This document shows positions 20,629 through 30,342 of a stretch of DNA of 64,000 bases, in pieces. Each line of letters starts with the position of its first letter. Position 1 is the first letter of the stretch. The notes below the pieces were generated by a model that was not told the DNA's origin, did no database searches, and saw only the letters and a program-made list of their open reading frames with translations. The stretch lies in NCBI RefSeq assembly GCF_030814315.1, contig NZ_JAUSUV010000010.1, forward strand, positions 1 through 64,000. Reading direction: 5' to 3'. The position numbers were made by a program, and so were the translations under genes. This DNA comes from Croceifilum oryzae (GTDB lineage Bacteria > Bacillota > Bacilli > Thermoactinomycetales > Thermoactinomycetaceae).

Positions 20629-20837
20629 CCCTGTGTCCTCCTTTCGATTCCTAGTTCGCGCTCACGGAGAGCCGTTTTGCAACGAGCAATGTCCTTGCGA
20701 ACTTGGCCCAAACGAGTTGGGTTTTCCAATTGTCCAGTAGCGGACTGGAAACGAAGGTTGAACAGTTCTTCTTTGAACTCAGCAAGCTTTTGCTCGATTT
20801 CGGCGGTGGTCAACTCTAATAGCTCTTTCGCTTTCAT
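20625..20837 (-). CDS. rpmC: 50S ribosomal protein L29 (uL29)
   Basis: A 70-residue, two-helix L29 near the peptide exit tunnel. [20 protein letters not shown] is the family hallmark. It overlaps both neighbours by 4 bp. Confidence 0.98.
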   Translation of the reverse strand: MKAKELLELTTAEIEQKLAEFKEELFNLRFQSATGQLENPTRLGQVRKDIARCKTALRERELGIERRTQG

Positions 20838-21256
20838 TCGTTACCCCCCGCTTCACGTTTCACAAATTTCGTTTTGATTGGTAGTTTCATCGCAGCTAGG
20901 CGCATAGCTTCACGAGCTACATCTTCAGGTACACCAGCAACTTCGAACATGATTTTCCCAGGTTTTACAACTGCTACCCATTTTTCTGGGGAACCTTTAC
21001 CGCTACCCATCCGTACCTCAAGAGGCTTTTGAGTAACTGGCTTATCTGGGAAGATCTTAATCCAAACTTGTCCACCACGCTTCATGTAACGAGTCATCGC
21101 ACGACGCGCTGCCTCAATCTGGCGGTTGGTGATCCAAGATGGCTCAAGAGCTTGCAAACCATATTCGCCGAATGCTACTTCCGTACCGCCTTTTGCTTTA
21201 CCGCGCATCTTACCACGGTGTGGGCGACGATATTTTACGCGTTTTGGTAATAGCAT
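20834..21256 (-). CDS. rplP: 50S ribosomal protein L16 (uL16)
   Basis: A 140-residue L16 that helps place aminoacyl-tRNA. [21 protein letters not shown] start, and the conserved [19 protein letters not shown] loop. Its ribosome-binding site lies in the last codons of rpsC. Confidence 0.98.
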   Translation of the reverse strand: MLLPKRVKYRRPHRGKMRGKAKGGTEVAFGEYGLQALEPSWITNRQIEAARRAMTRYMKRGGQVWIKIFPDKPVTQKPLEVRMGSGKGSPEKWVAVVKPGKIMFEVAGVPEDVAREAMRLAAMKLPIKTKFVKREAGGNE

Positions 21257-21259
21257 CGC

Positions 21260-21925
21260 TTATTTGCCTCCTTCCACTTCTCCCTTTGGAGTGTTTTTTG
21301 TTGGGAGAACTTCACCACGATAGATCCAAACTTTAACCCCGATTTTACCGTAAGTTGTATCTGCTTCAGCAAAACCGTAGTCAATGTCAGCACGTAGTGT
21401 ATGGAGTGGTACAGTACCTTCGCTATAACCTTCGCTACGAGCGATATCTGCTCCACCCAAACGACCGCTTACTAGAGTACGAACACCTTTCGCACCAACA
21501 CGTAATGTACGACCGATTGATTGTTTCATAGCACGACGGAATGAAACACGGCGCTCTAATTGTTGAGCAATACTTTCAGCAACTAGATTTGCATCAAGCT
21601 CAGGGTGTTTAATTTCGTGAATGTTAATGTGTACTTTTTTGCCTGTTAGTTTCACAAGAGCATTGCGAAGTGCATCAACTTCTGTACCGCCTTTACCGAT
21701 TACCATACCTGGTTTCGCGGTATGAACAGTGATGTTCACACGGTTCGCTGCACGTTCGATTTCTACTTTGGAAACGGCTGCATCTTTCAGACGCTTTTTC
21801 ACAAAGTCACGAATTTTTAAGTCTTCATGAAGTAGATCTGCGAAGTCTTTTCCGCCGAACCATTTGGATTCCCAGTCACGAATGACACCAACGCGAAGTC
21901 CAATTGGATTCACCTTTTGACCCAT
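21260..21925 (-). CDS. rpsC: 30S ribosomal protein S3 (uS3)
   Basis: A 221-residue S3 at the mRNA entry channel, with a KH domain ([18 protein letters not shown]) and a C-terminal domain containing [13 protein letters not shown]. Confidence 0.98.
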   Translation of the reverse strand: MGQKVNPIGLRVGVIRDWESKWFGGKDFADLLHEDLKIRDFVKKRLKDAAVSKVEIERAANRVNITVHTAKPGMVIGKGGTEVDALRNALVKLTGKKVHINIHEIKHPELDANLVAESIAQQLERRVSFRRAMKQSIGRTLRVGAKGVRTLVSGRLGGADIARSEGYSEGTVPLHTLRADIDYGFAEADTTYGKIGVKVWIYRGEVLPTKNTPKGEVEGGK

Positions 21926-21949
21926 AGCTTATCCCTCCTTATTCAGAGA

Positions 21950-22282
21950 TTATTTTTCTTTTACAACCACAGTAATGTGGCTTGAACGTTTGTTAATTCG
22001 ACTTGCACGGCCCATTGCACGAGGCATGTAGCGTTTCAACGTTGGCCCTTCATCAACGAAAGCTGTTTCTACAACAAGGTTGTTTGCATCCATGTTGTAG
22101 TTATGCTCTGCGTTCGCAACAGCAGACTTTAACACTTTCTCGATGACCGGCGAGGCAGCACGGTGGGTAAACTGAAGTACTGCGAAAGCCTCTTCTACAG
22201 ACTTACCGCGAATCAAATCAATTACCAAACGCACTTTACGTGGTGCAATTCGAATGTTACGCGCAATCGCTTTTGCTTGCAT
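21950..22282 (-). CDS. rplV: 50S ribosomal protein L22 (uL22)
   Basis: A 110-residue L22 whose extended hairpin (about 78-100, [20 protein letters not shown]) lines the exit tunnel. The hairpin shows no deletion of the kind linked with macrolide resistance. Confidence 0.98.
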   Translation of the reverse strand: MQAKAIARNIRIAPRKVRLVIDLIRGKSVEEAFAVLQFTHRAASPVIEKVLKSAVANAEHNYNMDANNLVVETAFVDEGPTLKRYMPRAMGRASRINKRSSHITVVVKEK

Positions 22283-22313
22283 GCGTTGCCCTCCTCTCTC
22301 GCGAATCGATCAT

Positions 22314-22595
22314 CTACCGACGTTTCGTCTTCTTATCATCGTTACCATGACCTTTGTAGGTACGGGTTGGAGCAAACTCACCAAGTTTATGACCGACCAT
22401 ATCTTCCGTTACGTATACAGGAACATGTTTGCGTCCATCGTGAACTGCAATGGTATGACCAACGAAGTCTGGGAAGATGGTAGAACGACGAGACCAAGTT
22501 TTGACAATACGCTTTTCGCCTTTTTCGTTCAGCTCAACCACTTTCTTGATTAAGTGATCATCTGCAAAGGGTCCTTTTTTCAGGCTGCGGCCCAT
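22314..22595 (-). CDS. rpsS: 30S ribosomal protein S19 (uS19)
   Basis: A 93-residue S19 of the 30S head: [19 protein letters not shown] start, [21 protein letters not shown] centre. Confidence 0.98.
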   Translation of the reverse strand: MGRSLKKGPFADDHLIKKVVELNEKGEKRIVKTWSRRSTIFPDFVGHTIAVHDGRKHVPVYVTEDMVGHKLGEFAPTRTYKGHGNDDKKTKRR

Positions 22596-22637
22596 AGCTG
22601 AAACCTCCCTTCGAGTGAGGCTAGATAATAGTTTTTA

Positions 22638-23468
22638 TTACTTCTTGCGACGACGTACGATGTACTTGTCAGACGCTTTGTTTTTCTTACGAGTCTTATA
22701 ACCAAGAGTCGGTTTACCCCAAGGAGTAACAGGAGACTTACGACCGATTGGTGCACGTCCCTCACCACCACCATGTGGGTGATCTACAGGGTTCATTACA
22801 GATCCACGTACAGTTGGGCGTTTGCCTAACCAACGAGAACGACCTGCTTTACCGATGTTGATCAATTCATGATCCAAGTTACCTACTTGACCGATTGTCG
22901 CGCGGCACTCAAGAAGAATCATGCGAGTTTCACCGGATACAAGACGAATGATAGCATAGCGACCTTCTTTACCAAGAAGCTGTGCGCTAGTACCTGCAGC
23001 ACGTACAAGTTGTCCACCACGGCCTGGTTTAAGCTCGATGTTATGGATTACTGTACCTACTGGGATGTTGCGAAGTGGAAGAGCGTTACCTGGCTTGATG
23101 TCTGATTCAGGACCGGAGATGATCTCTTGTCCTACTTTTAGACTATTTGGAGCTAGAATGTAACGTTTTTCACCATCAACGTAATGAATCAATGCGATGT
23201 TCGCAGAGCGGTTTGGATCGTACTCGATCGTAGCCACTTTTCCTACGATGCCATCTTTATTACGTTTAAAGTCGATCACACGGTATTTACGTTTGTGGCC
23301 ACCGCCTTGGTGACGTACCGTAATTTTACCTTGGTTGTTACGACCTGCCTTCTTGTTTAGAGGTTGTAATAGCGACTTCTCAGGAGTGCTAGTAGTGATC
23401 TCTTCAAAAGTAGAACTAGTCATATGACGACGTGATGGAGTCGTTGGTCTGTATTGTTTAATACCCAC
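22638..23468 (-). CDS. rplB: 50S ribosomal protein L2 (uL2)
   Basis: A 276-residue L2 near the peptidyl-transferase centre; the conserved histidine region is [18 protein letters not shown]. The start is GTG, with AAAGGAGGG upstream, giving [14 protein letters not shown]. Confidence 0.97.
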   Translation of the reverse strand: MGIKQYRPTTPSRRHMTSSTFEEITTSTPEKSLLQPLNKKAGRNNQGKITVRHQGGGHKRKYRVIDFKRNKDGIVGKVATIEYDPNRSANIALIHYVDGEKRYILAPNSLKVGQEIISGPESDIKPGNALPLRNIPVGTVIHNIELKPGRGGQLVRAAGTSAQLLGKEGRYAIIRLVSGETRMILLECRATIGQVGNLDHELINIGKAGRSRWLGKRPTVRGSVMNPVDHPHGGGEGRAPIGRKSPVTPWGKPTLGYKTRKKNKASDKYIVRRRKK

Positions 23469-23502
23469 TTCGATTTCCCTCCTTTTTTAATCAAATGTGT
23501 AA

Positions 23503-23790
23503 TTAAGCTTGGAAGATTTCAATTGCTTTGCTGCCTTCAGCAAGAGTAACGATTGCTTTCTTACGTTCTGGCGTCCGACCTGTATAACGACCATGACGCT
23601 TTTGTTTTCCTAGAAGACGATGAGTGTTCACAGAAGCTACTTTTACGCCGAAAATGCTTTCAACCGCTTTTTTCACTTCTACTTTGTTCGCACGTACGTC
23701 TACTTCGAAAACGTATTTACCTTGTTCCATCATCTCAGTAGAAGCTTCTGTTACTACTGGGCGACGGATGATATCGCGTGGATCCTTCAC
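23503..23790 (-). CDS. rplW: 50S ribosomal protein L23 (uL23)
   Basis: A 95-residue L23 at the tunnel exit, the docking site for trigger factor and SRP. The start is GTG overlapping the rplD stop (GTGA), with GGAGGTG eight bases upstream. Its loop [21 protein letters not shown] is typical. Confidence 0.97.
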   Translation of the reverse strand: MKDPRDIIRRPVVTEASTEMMEQGKYVFEVDVRANKVEVKKAVESIFGVKVASVNTHRLLGKQKRHGRYTGRTPERKKAIVTLAEGSKAIEIFQA

Positions 23791-24413
23791 TGGCCAAACA
23801 CCTCCTCAACACGATTTACAGCCCCACGGGTGAAAATCACTTTGTCATGATAGAGGACGTCGAGCACATTAACACCTTCAGCTACGATTAATTTCACACC
23901 TGGGATGTTACGTGCAGCAAGAGCTGCTTTCTCCTCTAAATCGTCTAACACGATCAATGTCTTTTTCTCCATGCCAAGATTTTTTAGCACTCGTACTAGC
24001 TCGCGAGTTTTCGCAGCTTCAAGAGCTAATGCATCTAGTACTACTAGTTCGTTATCCAATACTTTGGAAGAAAGAGCAGACTTGATAGCTAGACGACGTA
24101 CTTTCTTTGGCAATTTGTAAGCATAGCTACGCGGAACCGGTCCAAAGACTGTACCACCGCCAACCCATTGCGGGGAGCGAATGCTTCCTTGACGAGCATT
24201 ACCAGTACCTTTTTGTTTGTATGGCTTACGACCACCACCACGAACTTCAGAACGTCCTTTTACCGCATGGGTACCACGACGCTGGGATGCTTGTTGCATA
24301 ACAACTGCATCATGTAGTACGTGTTGGTTTGGAGTGATTCCGAACACCGCATCAGCTAGTTCGATCTCACCCACTTCTTTACCATGCACATCTAATACAG
24401 TCAATTTAGGCAT
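23787..24413 (-). CDS. rplD: 50S ribosomal protein L4 (uL4)
   Basis: A 208-residue L4; its long loop ([20 protein letters not shown]) enters the exit tunnel. In E. coli L4 also represses the S10 operon; whether this applies here is unknown. Confidence 0.98.
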   Translation of the reverse strand: MPKLTVLDVHGKEVGEIELADAVFGITPNQHVLHDAVVMQQASQRRGTHAVKGRSEVRGGGRKPYKQKGTGNARQGSIRSPQWVGGGTVFGPVPRSYAYKLPKKVRRLAIKSALSSKVLDNELVVLDALALEAAKTRELVRVLKNLGMEKKTLIVLDDLEEKAALAARNIPGVKLIVAEGVNVLDVLYHDKVIFTRGAVNRVEEVFGQ

Positions 24414-24438
24414 GTTATGTCCTCCTTTCTTTGCTCAA

Positions 24439-25068
24439 TTATACGCTTTTCTTAACAGATGATTTTACGATTACATAACCATTCTTAGGACCTGGAATAC
24501 TACCTTTTACCAAGATCAGGTTCTTATCAGCATCTACACGTACAACCTCAAGGTTTTGTGTAGTAACACGCTCATGACCCATTTGACCTGGAAGAGTTTG
24601 GCCTTTGAATACACGGTTAGGAGCAACCGCACCCAAAGAACCTGGTCCACGGTGATAACGAGAACCGTGACTCATTGGTCCACGAGATTGATTATGACGT
24701 TTAATCGCACCTGCAAAGCCCTTACCTTTCGATGTTCCAACTACGTCTACAAATTCACCAGCAGCGAATAAGTCGGCTTTCAGAACACTTCCAAGCTCGT
24801 AGCTTGCAACGTCAACCCCACGAATTTCTTTTACGAAATGTTGTGGTGCCACACCTGCTTTTTTTGCATGTCCCATTTCAGGACGAGTAGCACGATGTTC
24901 TTTCTTTTCTTTGAGACCGATTTGGATCGCTTCATAACCATCCGTACCGATTTCTTTCTTTTGAAGAACGACACATGGCCCTGCTTCAACAACGGTTACA
25001 GTAGCAACTGTACCATCCTCATTGAAGACTTGAGTCATGCCGATCTTTTTACCAAGAATACCTTTCAC
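24439..25068 (-). CDS. rplC: 50S ribosomal protein L3 (uL3)
   Basis: A 209-residue L3 that folds towards the peptidyl-transferase centre ([21 protein letters not shown]). The GTG at 25068 is eight bases from GGAGG and gives [15 protein letters not shown]. An earlier GTG at 25077 overlaps the ribosome-binding site and is rejected. Confidence 0.97.
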   Translation of the reverse strand: MKGILGKKIGMTQVFNEDGTVATVTVVEAGPCVVLQKKEIGTDGYEAIQIGLKEKKEHRATRPEMGHAKKAGVAPQHFVKEIRGVDVASYELGSVLKADLFAAGEFVDVVGTSKGKGFAGAIKRHNQSRGPMSHGSRYHRGPGSLGAVAPNRVFKGQTLPGQMGHERVTTQNLEVVRVDADKNLILVKGSIPGPKNGYVIVKSSVKKSV

Positions 25069-25101
25069 GCCGTACACCTCCTACCCTATCGAAGTTAAGC
25101 A

Positions 25102-25535
<434 letters not shown>

Positions 25536-25542
25536 ATTCGCT

Positions 25543-25571
25543 ATTATATAGAAAATATAAAACAGATGCAA
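25543..25571 (-). promoter_or_regulatory. sigma-A promoter of the S10 operon
   Basis: The minus strand has TTGCAT (25566-25571), 17 bp, TATAAT (25543-25548). The -35 lies inside the stem of the upstream transporter operon's terminator. Together with 25591-25733, where I see nothing else, this accounts for the 323-bp gap between rpsJ and the next gene. Confidence 0.75.
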
Positions 25572-25590
25572 GGAAAAAAAGCATCTGTCT
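25551..25590 (-). terminator. terminator of the gntR-ABC operon
   Basis: On the minus strand, ACAGATGC pairs with GCATCTGT around a T-rich loop, followed by TTTATATTTTC. It overlaps the rpsJ promoter. Confidence 0.8.
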
Positions 25591-25733
25591 AATAGGTAAA
25601 TTCTATGATGTAAGCGAAGCGTTGTAATTAAAGTTATAGAGAAGACTGCAGGAGATATTTTATCAAATATAAGTGGGGATAGCAAGGGAATTTGAAAAAA
25701 TTGGTAGCTGAAAATGCTCCTTGAGTAACGCGT

Positions 25734-26456
25734 TTAGAGATTCGTATGTTTCTTCAATAGATGAACACCAAAAGCGTAAAGCAGTATTGTAAGAATGGGT
25801 GACCCGATCAATAAATGGATTGGTACAGAAATTGATTCTCCGTTTGCGGCTGGCATCACCATTTCCATAAGGAGGTTAGGCATCATGAAACCAGCAAGAA
25901 GGCCGAAAGGAACCCACAGAAGGACGGAAACCGCTTTAAACTTTTTTGTAAACAACATAATACAGATAGCATAAGTCCCCAATAGCATAGCACCTAGAAA
26001 ACTAGTCAGGAAGAAAATCACATCATTATGGAAAACATTACTTAACGAAAATTGACTCCATTTCCCCGTACACGTTATCGCTACAATGATGGAGGCTTTG
26101 ATAATGAGATAACTATAGAAGTATACATATAGATAGTACATCATGATTGAAAGAAGCTTTGCTCGATAGAGAAGCTCTCTAGGATAGGGGAGCGTTAGCC
26201 ACCACGAAGCGGTATTTTTCTGAAATTCCTTATTTATAAAACCCATTCCCATTCCAAAAGCAACAAACATAATTCCATTGAAAGTTTGATTAAAGTATTG
26301 GAAATTATCCAAGCCATTTTCTAAACCCATTACAATACCGATTGTAAGGCCCAAGAAAACCACAAGTGTAATGAGCGACATAAGCTTGGTTACGAATAAG
26401 GTGGAGATGGCTGGAAATTTCATCTCATGTCGTACCAGTTTGAAAAAAGTACTCAT
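25734..26456 (-). CDS. ABC-2 type transporter permease
   Basis: A 240-residue membrane protein with about six hydrophobic segments (near 20-45, 50-75, 100-130, 145-170, 180-205 and 215-235). It partners with the ATPase upstream: its ATG overlaps that stop codon (ATGA), with GGGAGG ahead. With the GntR gene this makes a YtrA-type transporter operon. The substrate cannot be read from the sequence; relatives respond to cell-envelope stress or peptide antibiotics. Confidence 0.75.
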   Translation of the reverse strand: MSTFFKLVRHEMKFPAISTLFVTKLMSLITLVVFLGLTIGIVMGLENGLDNFQYFNQTFNGIMFVAFGMGMGFINKEFQKNTASWWLTLPYPRELLYRAKLLSIMMYYLYVYFYSYLIIKASIIVAITCTGKWSQFSLSNVFHNDVIFFLTSFLGAMLLGTYAICIMLFTKKFKAVSVLLWVPFGLLAGFMMPNLLMEMVMPAANGESISVPIHLLIGSPILTILLYAFGVHLLKKHTNL

Positions 26457-27151
26457 GCATATACCTCCCGATAAAGTTCTTTTAGAGAACCGCTCTTAAG
26501 ACGCAATTCTTCTACTTCTCCTTCTACTACAATCTTCGTATCCTTTACGAAAGAGACTCTATTTAGAAGTCCTTCTACTTCATCGATCTCATGCGTCGTA
26601 ATCACCAATGTTAACTTTCTTTCCATGATACTTTCAATGATCAGCTCAATCATTTTCTCTCGAGTAATTAAGTCGATTCCTGAAAAAGGCTCATCTAACA
26701 ACATTAGCTCCACATCACGAGAGAAGCAGAGTAGAAATTGCAATCGGGCCTCTTGGCCTTTCGACATCTCTTTTCCTAACAACCTCCTATCTAGTTTAAA
26801 AAACTCTACCAACTCTTCTGCTCTGTCCATTTGGAAATCAGGATAAAAATTCTTTCCATACTGCAGTGCCTCTTCTACTGTATAGTCGCTGTACCACTTT
26901 GCACGATCCGATAAGTATGCTATTTTCTGATATAATTCCCAACTAGGTTTTTGTCCTAATACTTCAATCCCTCCTTGATCTGGCAGACATAGATTTGCCA
27001 TCATTTTCAGCATGGTCGATTTACCCGCGCCGTTTTCCCCTAAGATCCCATAAACCTCGCCTTTAGGAATCGAAAAGGAGATATTGTCTAAAACACGCTT
27101 CTTCTTAAAAGATTTTCCTACTCCGTGAAAACGAATCGCAGCATCCATCAT
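26453..27151 (-). CDS. ABC transporter ATP-binding protein
   Basis: A 232-residue ABC ATPase: Walker A GENGAGKST, signature variant EMSKGQEAR (in place of LSGGQ), Walker B LMLLDEPFSGID and H-loop TTHEIDE. The ATG at 27151 overlaps the gntR stop (ATGA) and is seven bases from GGGGGTGG; an ATG two codons upstream is too close to that site. It is followed directly by its permease. Confidence 0.88.
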   Translation of the reverse strand: MMDAAIRFHGVGKSFKKKRVLDNISFSIPKGEVYGILGENGAGKSTMLKMMANLCLPDQGGIEVLGQKPSWELYQKIAYLSDRAKWYSDYTVEEALQYGKNFYPDFQMDRAEELVEFFKLDRRLLGKEMSKGQEARLQFLLCFSRDVELMLLDEPFSGIDLITREKMIELIIESIMERKLTLVITTHEIDEVEGLLNRVSFVKDTKIVVEGEVEELRLKSGSLKELYREVYA

Positions 27152-27534
27152 TTCCATTCCACCCCCGCAATCATTTTCTGTGCCTCTTCTTGAGTAACAC
27201 CTAGTATCTTTAAAACCTCAACAAACGACTCTAGTGCATTCTCCGCCATCTCTCTTCGCAACCCCGCAACTTGATCAGCAGAAGAAGTGATAAACGTCCC
27301 CTGACCACGCCTCTTCTCGCAGAGCCCATCTCTTTCTAATTCCTGATAAGCCCTTACTACTGTACTCGGATTGATTTTCATCTGTACTGCAAAATCACGA
27401 ACAGAAGGAAGTTTACTGCCCAACTCGATCTCTCCTTTTGCTAACATCTGACGGAACTGTTGTACTAGTTGCTCGTAGATCGGTTGTGAAAAATCGAGAA
27501 TAAAGCGATAGGAACCGACAACACGAGTCTCCAT
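27148..27534 (-). CDS. GntR-family (YtrA-type) repressor
   Basis: A 128-residue regulator: winged helix-turn-helix at about 15-78 (QPIYEQLVQQFRQML..LPSVRDFAVQMKINPSTVVRAY), then a short helical tail typical of the YtrA subfamily, with no effector domain. It leads an operon with its target ABC transporter. A palindrome in its own promoter suggests autorepression. The start is uncertain: ATG at 27534, or GTG at 27543, both with weak ribosome-binding sites. Confidence 0.85.
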   Translation of the reverse strand: METRVVGSYRFILDFSQPIYEQLVQQFRQMLAKGEIELGSKLPSVRDFAVQMKINPSTVVRAYQELERDGLCEKRRGQGTFITSSADQVAGLRREMAENALESFVEVLKILGVTQEEAQKMIAGVEWK

Positions 27535-27603
27535 AAGCCTCACCGCATCTTTGTATGTTATATTGTATATAGAGTATGGTTACACACCACACACTATCTA
27601 TAT

Positions 27604-27626
27604 GTGTATGATATGATGACATACAC
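27604..27626. promoter_or_regulatory. palindromic operator in the divergent intergenic region
   Basis: GTGTATG (27604-27610) and CATACAC (27620-27626) are perfect inverted repeats nine bases apart. They lie in the spacer and over the -10 of the gntR promoter, the expected place for a GntR autorepressor. Confidence 0.6.
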
Positions 27627-27637
27627 TTTATTGTCAA
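27608..27637 (-). promoter_or_regulatory. sigma-A promoter of the gntR-ABC operon
   Basis: The minus strand has TTGACA (27632-27637), 18 bp, TATCAT (27608-27613). The start would be near 27601, leaving a leader of about 65 nt. Confidence 0.65.
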
Positions 27638-27674
27638 TACTTTTTAGTAATTATTTATCAACCTTCTGATTTAT

Positions 27675-27702
27675 TTGACAGCTTATTGCTGTATTCTATA
27701 TA
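27675..27702 (+). promoter_or_regulatory. sigma-A promoter of the NatAB-like operon
   Basis: TTGACA (27675-27680), 16 bp, TATATA (27697-27702), with overlapping TATATA at 18-bp spacing. It lies 50 bp before the ATG. Confidence 0.6.
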
Positions 27703-27751
27703 TAAATATATAGACCCTATACTTTATCAGAGACTATCAGGAGGAAACACA

Positions 27752-28498
27752 ATGGCACAAAACATCGCTATTCAGACTGCGGGGCTATCCAAGCACTACG
27801 GTTCTACTAAAGCTTTACAAAATATTGATATCTCCATACACTCAGGAGAATTAATTGCATTATTGGGGGAGAATGGAGCAGGGAAGTCTACTCTCTTTCA
27901 ACTTTTAACAGGATTGATTACACCTACTTCTGGCTCAATTCAAATAGGAGGACAAGACCTATCCCAAAATCCAATTGCTTGCAAAAAACGAATCGGACTC
28001 CTATTTGGTAATGACTCTGGACTTTATCACCGTTTAACAGCTTATGAAAACGTCTTATACTTTGCAAAATTCTATGAAGTTACTGATTCTGTGGCTCGTA
28101 GACGAATCGATGAATGGGCTGAACAACTCCTACTTACCCCGCACCTTCACAAAAAAGCAGGAGATCTCTCCAAAGGAAACTTGCAGAAAACCGCTATCCT
28201 ACGAACACTTATTCACAATCCGGATTATCTACTTTTTGATGAGCCAACCACAGGACTCGACATCGCTGCATCCCTTGCGTTTCAAGACTTAGTCAAATCG
28301 CTACAACAATCAGGCAAAACGATCCTCTTCTCCACTCATATCTTAGAGGAAGTTACTCATTTAACAGATAAAATCATCACCCTATCACAAGGGAAAATGA
28401 TTTATAACGGGACGATTCCCAGTCTCTATCAAGAGTTTCAAACAGATAGCTTACGGGATATCCTGCGAAGTTGGATTCAAGGAGGAGTTTCATCATGA
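27752..28498 (+). CDS. NatA-like ABC transporter ATP-binding protein
   Basis: A 248-residue ABC ATPase: Walker A GENGAGKST, signature DLSKGNLQK (a deviation from LSGGQ), Walker B YLLFDEPTTGLD and H-loop STHILEE. The ATG at 27752 has AGGAGG upstream; an in-frame ATG at 27686 overlaps the promoter. Its stop overlaps the start of the permease. It resembles NatA of the sodium exporter NatAB, but no natKR-type two-component genes are next to it. Confidence 0.85.
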   Translation: MAQNIAIQTAGLSKHYGSTKALQNIDISIHSGELIALLGENGAGKSTLFQLLTGLITPTSGSIQIGGQDLSQNPIACKKRIGLLFGNDSGLYHRLTAYENVLYFAKFYEVTDSVARRRIDEWAEQLLLTPHLHKKAGDLSKGNLQKTAILRTLIHNPDYLLFDEPTTGLDIAASLAFQDLVKSLQQSGKTILFSTHILEEVTHLTDKIITLSQGKMIYNGTIPSLYQEFQTDSLRDILRSWIQGGVSS

Positions 28499-29616
28499 AG
28501 CTAATGTGGCACATTGCGAAGAAAGAATTAATGGAGCAATTTCGAGATAAACGAACACTCTGGATGTCCATCTTAATCCCACTATTACTAATCCCAGGAA
28601 TTTTCCTATTAATGGATCGCATGCAATCTTCCGATGAACCGAAAATCGAAATCGGCGTTAGCTCACAAGTACCGGTCGACCTACAATCAGCTATACAGAA
28701 GTCAGCAGTTGGATTTAAGCTAAAAACAATGGCACCCGAAGAAGCAAAAAAGCTCATGAAGCAAGGAGATCTAACAGCATATCTAGGAGTAGGACTCGAT
28801 CAATCGGGATCGCCTAAAGAGTGGATCTTAGATATCCCTGATGACTCTGGATACAAAACGGTTATCCAGTCCCATATCGACCAACAACTCCTACAACAAT
28901 ACCTCATCCAGAAAAACATCTCTCCTTCCGAGTTACCTAAGCTAAAAATAAAGCTAGCTGAAGGTGCACCGAACATTTTCTCTGGATTCTATTTAATCTC
29001 GCTTCTAATCGGAATCGCACCGCTTACCGGTGGAATGATGATTGCAATCGACTCTATTGCTGGGGAGAAGGAGCGTAGAACGATTGTTTCTCTACTTGGA
29101 TTACCTATTGAAGCTTGGAAGTTATGGGTTGGAAAATGGATCGGTGTTACGGGAATGATTATGGTTACAACTCTGATCTCTGTTGGCTCGCTACTTGGAA
29201 TTCAGCCATACTTATCAAAACCAGCCATTCAACTCGATCAGCTAACTTCCATTGGAGCCATTCCGCTAGCCGGCTTTGCACTTTGCATACTCTTCTATGT
29301 ACTCGTCATATCCGCGTTATTACTTATTACTAGTACATTTGCCCGTAGCTTTAAAGAAGCTCAAAACTATCTCAGTCCGCTCATGATGTTGGTTATGGCA
29401 GGAACTTTTGTTATCGTACAGCAAACGGGTTCCCAACTACCTAATTATTTGTTCTGGATCCCCGTCTGGAATGTGCATGCCGTTCTTTACGAGATCCTTC
29501 ACCAAAGCGCAGGACTATCGGACATCCTAATCACTTTTGCTTCTTGCTCTGTTCTAAGCCTCGGTTTAGTTGGATATGGAGCTTATCTCTTTCAAAAACC
29601 CAAATATATGCTTTAG
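28495..29616 (+). CDS. NatB-like ABC-2 transporter permease
   Basis: A 373-residue permease: one N-terminal membrane helix (about 24-42, after ELMEQFRDKRTLWMS), a large extracytoplasmic domain (about 45-160), and five C-terminal helices. This is the NatB/EcsB-type architecture (COG1668). The ATG at 28495 overlaps the ATPase stop and has AAGGAGGAG upstream. Sodium export is possible but unproven. Confidence 0.83.
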   Translation: MKLMWHIAKKELMEQFRDKRTLWMSILIPLLLIPGIFLLMDRMQSSDEPKIEIGVSSQVPVDLQSAIQKSAVGFKLKTMAPEEAKKLMKQGDLTAYLGVGLDQSGSPKEWILDIPDDSGYKTVIQSHIDQQLLQQYLIQKNISPSELPKLKIKLAEGAPNIFSGFYLISLLIGIAPLTGGMMIAIDSIAGEKERRTIVSLLGLPIEAWKLWVGKWIGVTGMIMVTTLISVGSLLGIQPYLSKPAIQLDQLTSIGAIPLAGFALCILFYVLVISALLLITSTFARSFKEAQNYLSPLMMLVMAGTFVIVQQTGSQLPNYLFWIPVWNVHAVLYEILHQSAGLSDILITFASCSVLSLGLVGYGAYLFQKPKYML

Positions 29617-29670
29617 CAGAATAAAACGCTATGCAGTTAAATGAAGCACTCGAATGCATAGCTAAATGTA

Positions 29671-29710
29671 AAGAGCCTTACCGTCTATCCGGATAGACGG
29701 TAAGGCTCTT
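29671..29710. terminator. perfect 40-bp palindrome between convergent genes
   Basis: AAGAGCCTTACCGTCTATCC is followed at once by its exact reverse complement: 20 bp each side. It lies between the NatB-like gene and the orphan gene, which converge, so it probably terminates both. It is related to the hairpin at 30343-30389. Confidence 0.8.
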
Positions 29711-29745
29711 CTTATCTATTCTGCATCTAGATCGTAAATAAATCC

Positions 29746-30189
29746 TTACCGTGCGTTACTATCAACTAAATATCTTTTTGCTGTAAGGTTAACAGGTGTG
29801 TGGAAAAACATATTGGTTACATTGGAGTGAATACTTAGCGTATAGACAACATCATCCATGCACCTTACGTGTAGTGGGTCAATATGTTTAAATGTGACAA
29901 ACGTGTAGTCATCTACCACTTCATCATCAATCTCAATATTGGATTGATAAATAAGCGTAGCGCCTCTTCTAATTTCAACCGTTACAAACTGAGTGTCCGT
30001 CGCATTGGTATTATCATTATTAACATGAATAATTCCATCTAATTCGACTAGGCTTGTTCCACAAACTAAAGGAAATCTAACCGTTGCCACTCGTGTTGGA
30101 GCAGTTGGGCTTGTAGAAATTTGCGTAGAAGAGCCTCCAGGTGTCGTGCTTCCATACTGATGATATCGGATGTCCACCAAGTGAGCCAT
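29746..30189 (-). CDS. unrecognised small protein, probably all-beta
   Basis: 147 residues; I do not recognise the family. The N-terminal third (about 10-33) is Ser/Thr/Gly/Pro-rich, and the rest alternates in a beta-strand pattern with two cysteines (VCGTS, VRCMD). There is no signal peptide or membrane segment. The ATG at 30189 has GGGGGAG eight bases upstream. It has its own upstream region and lies between two related terminators, alone in its transcript. A spore-surface or secreted jelly-roll-type protein is possible but is only a guess. Confidence 0.65.
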   Translation of the reverse strand: MAHLVDIRYHQYGSTTPGGSSTQISTSPTAPTRVATVRFPLVCGTSLVELDGIIHVNNDNTNATDTQFVTVEIRRGATLIYQSNIEIDDEVVDDYTFVTFKHIDPLHVRCMDDVVYTLSIHSNVTNMFFHTPVNLTAKRYLVDSNAR

Positions 30190-30276
30190 TTTACAAACTC
30201 CCCCTGTTACGATATTTGAACATAAAGGGCACACTTCTACTTCTTAGCTTTAACTAATACTTTCATTGTTCGCTTG

Positions 30277-30285
30277 TATCATATG
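30277..30285 (-). promoter_or_regulatory. possible sigma-K -10 element
   Basis: The minus strand reads CATATGATA, matching the sigma-K -10 consensus CATANNNTA, 88 bp before the orphan gene. No convincing -35 is present at 16-17 bp, so this is weak. Confidence 0.25.
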
Positions 30286-30342
30286 AGAATAAAATGCAAA
30301 TGGAAATGTCATTTGACCCTTCCACTCACCTATTTTTACATA

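Noticed and set aside
20314-20877. 187-codon plus-strand frame opposite rpsQ-rpmC
   Set aside because: It is a shadow of highly biased ribosomal coding sequence; no start signal or family resemblance.
27580-27640. dense TGTGT/ACACA repeats suggesting a CRISPR-like or tandem repeat
   Set aside because: The units are short and irregular; only the GTGTATG-N9-CATACAC palindrome has a clear structure.
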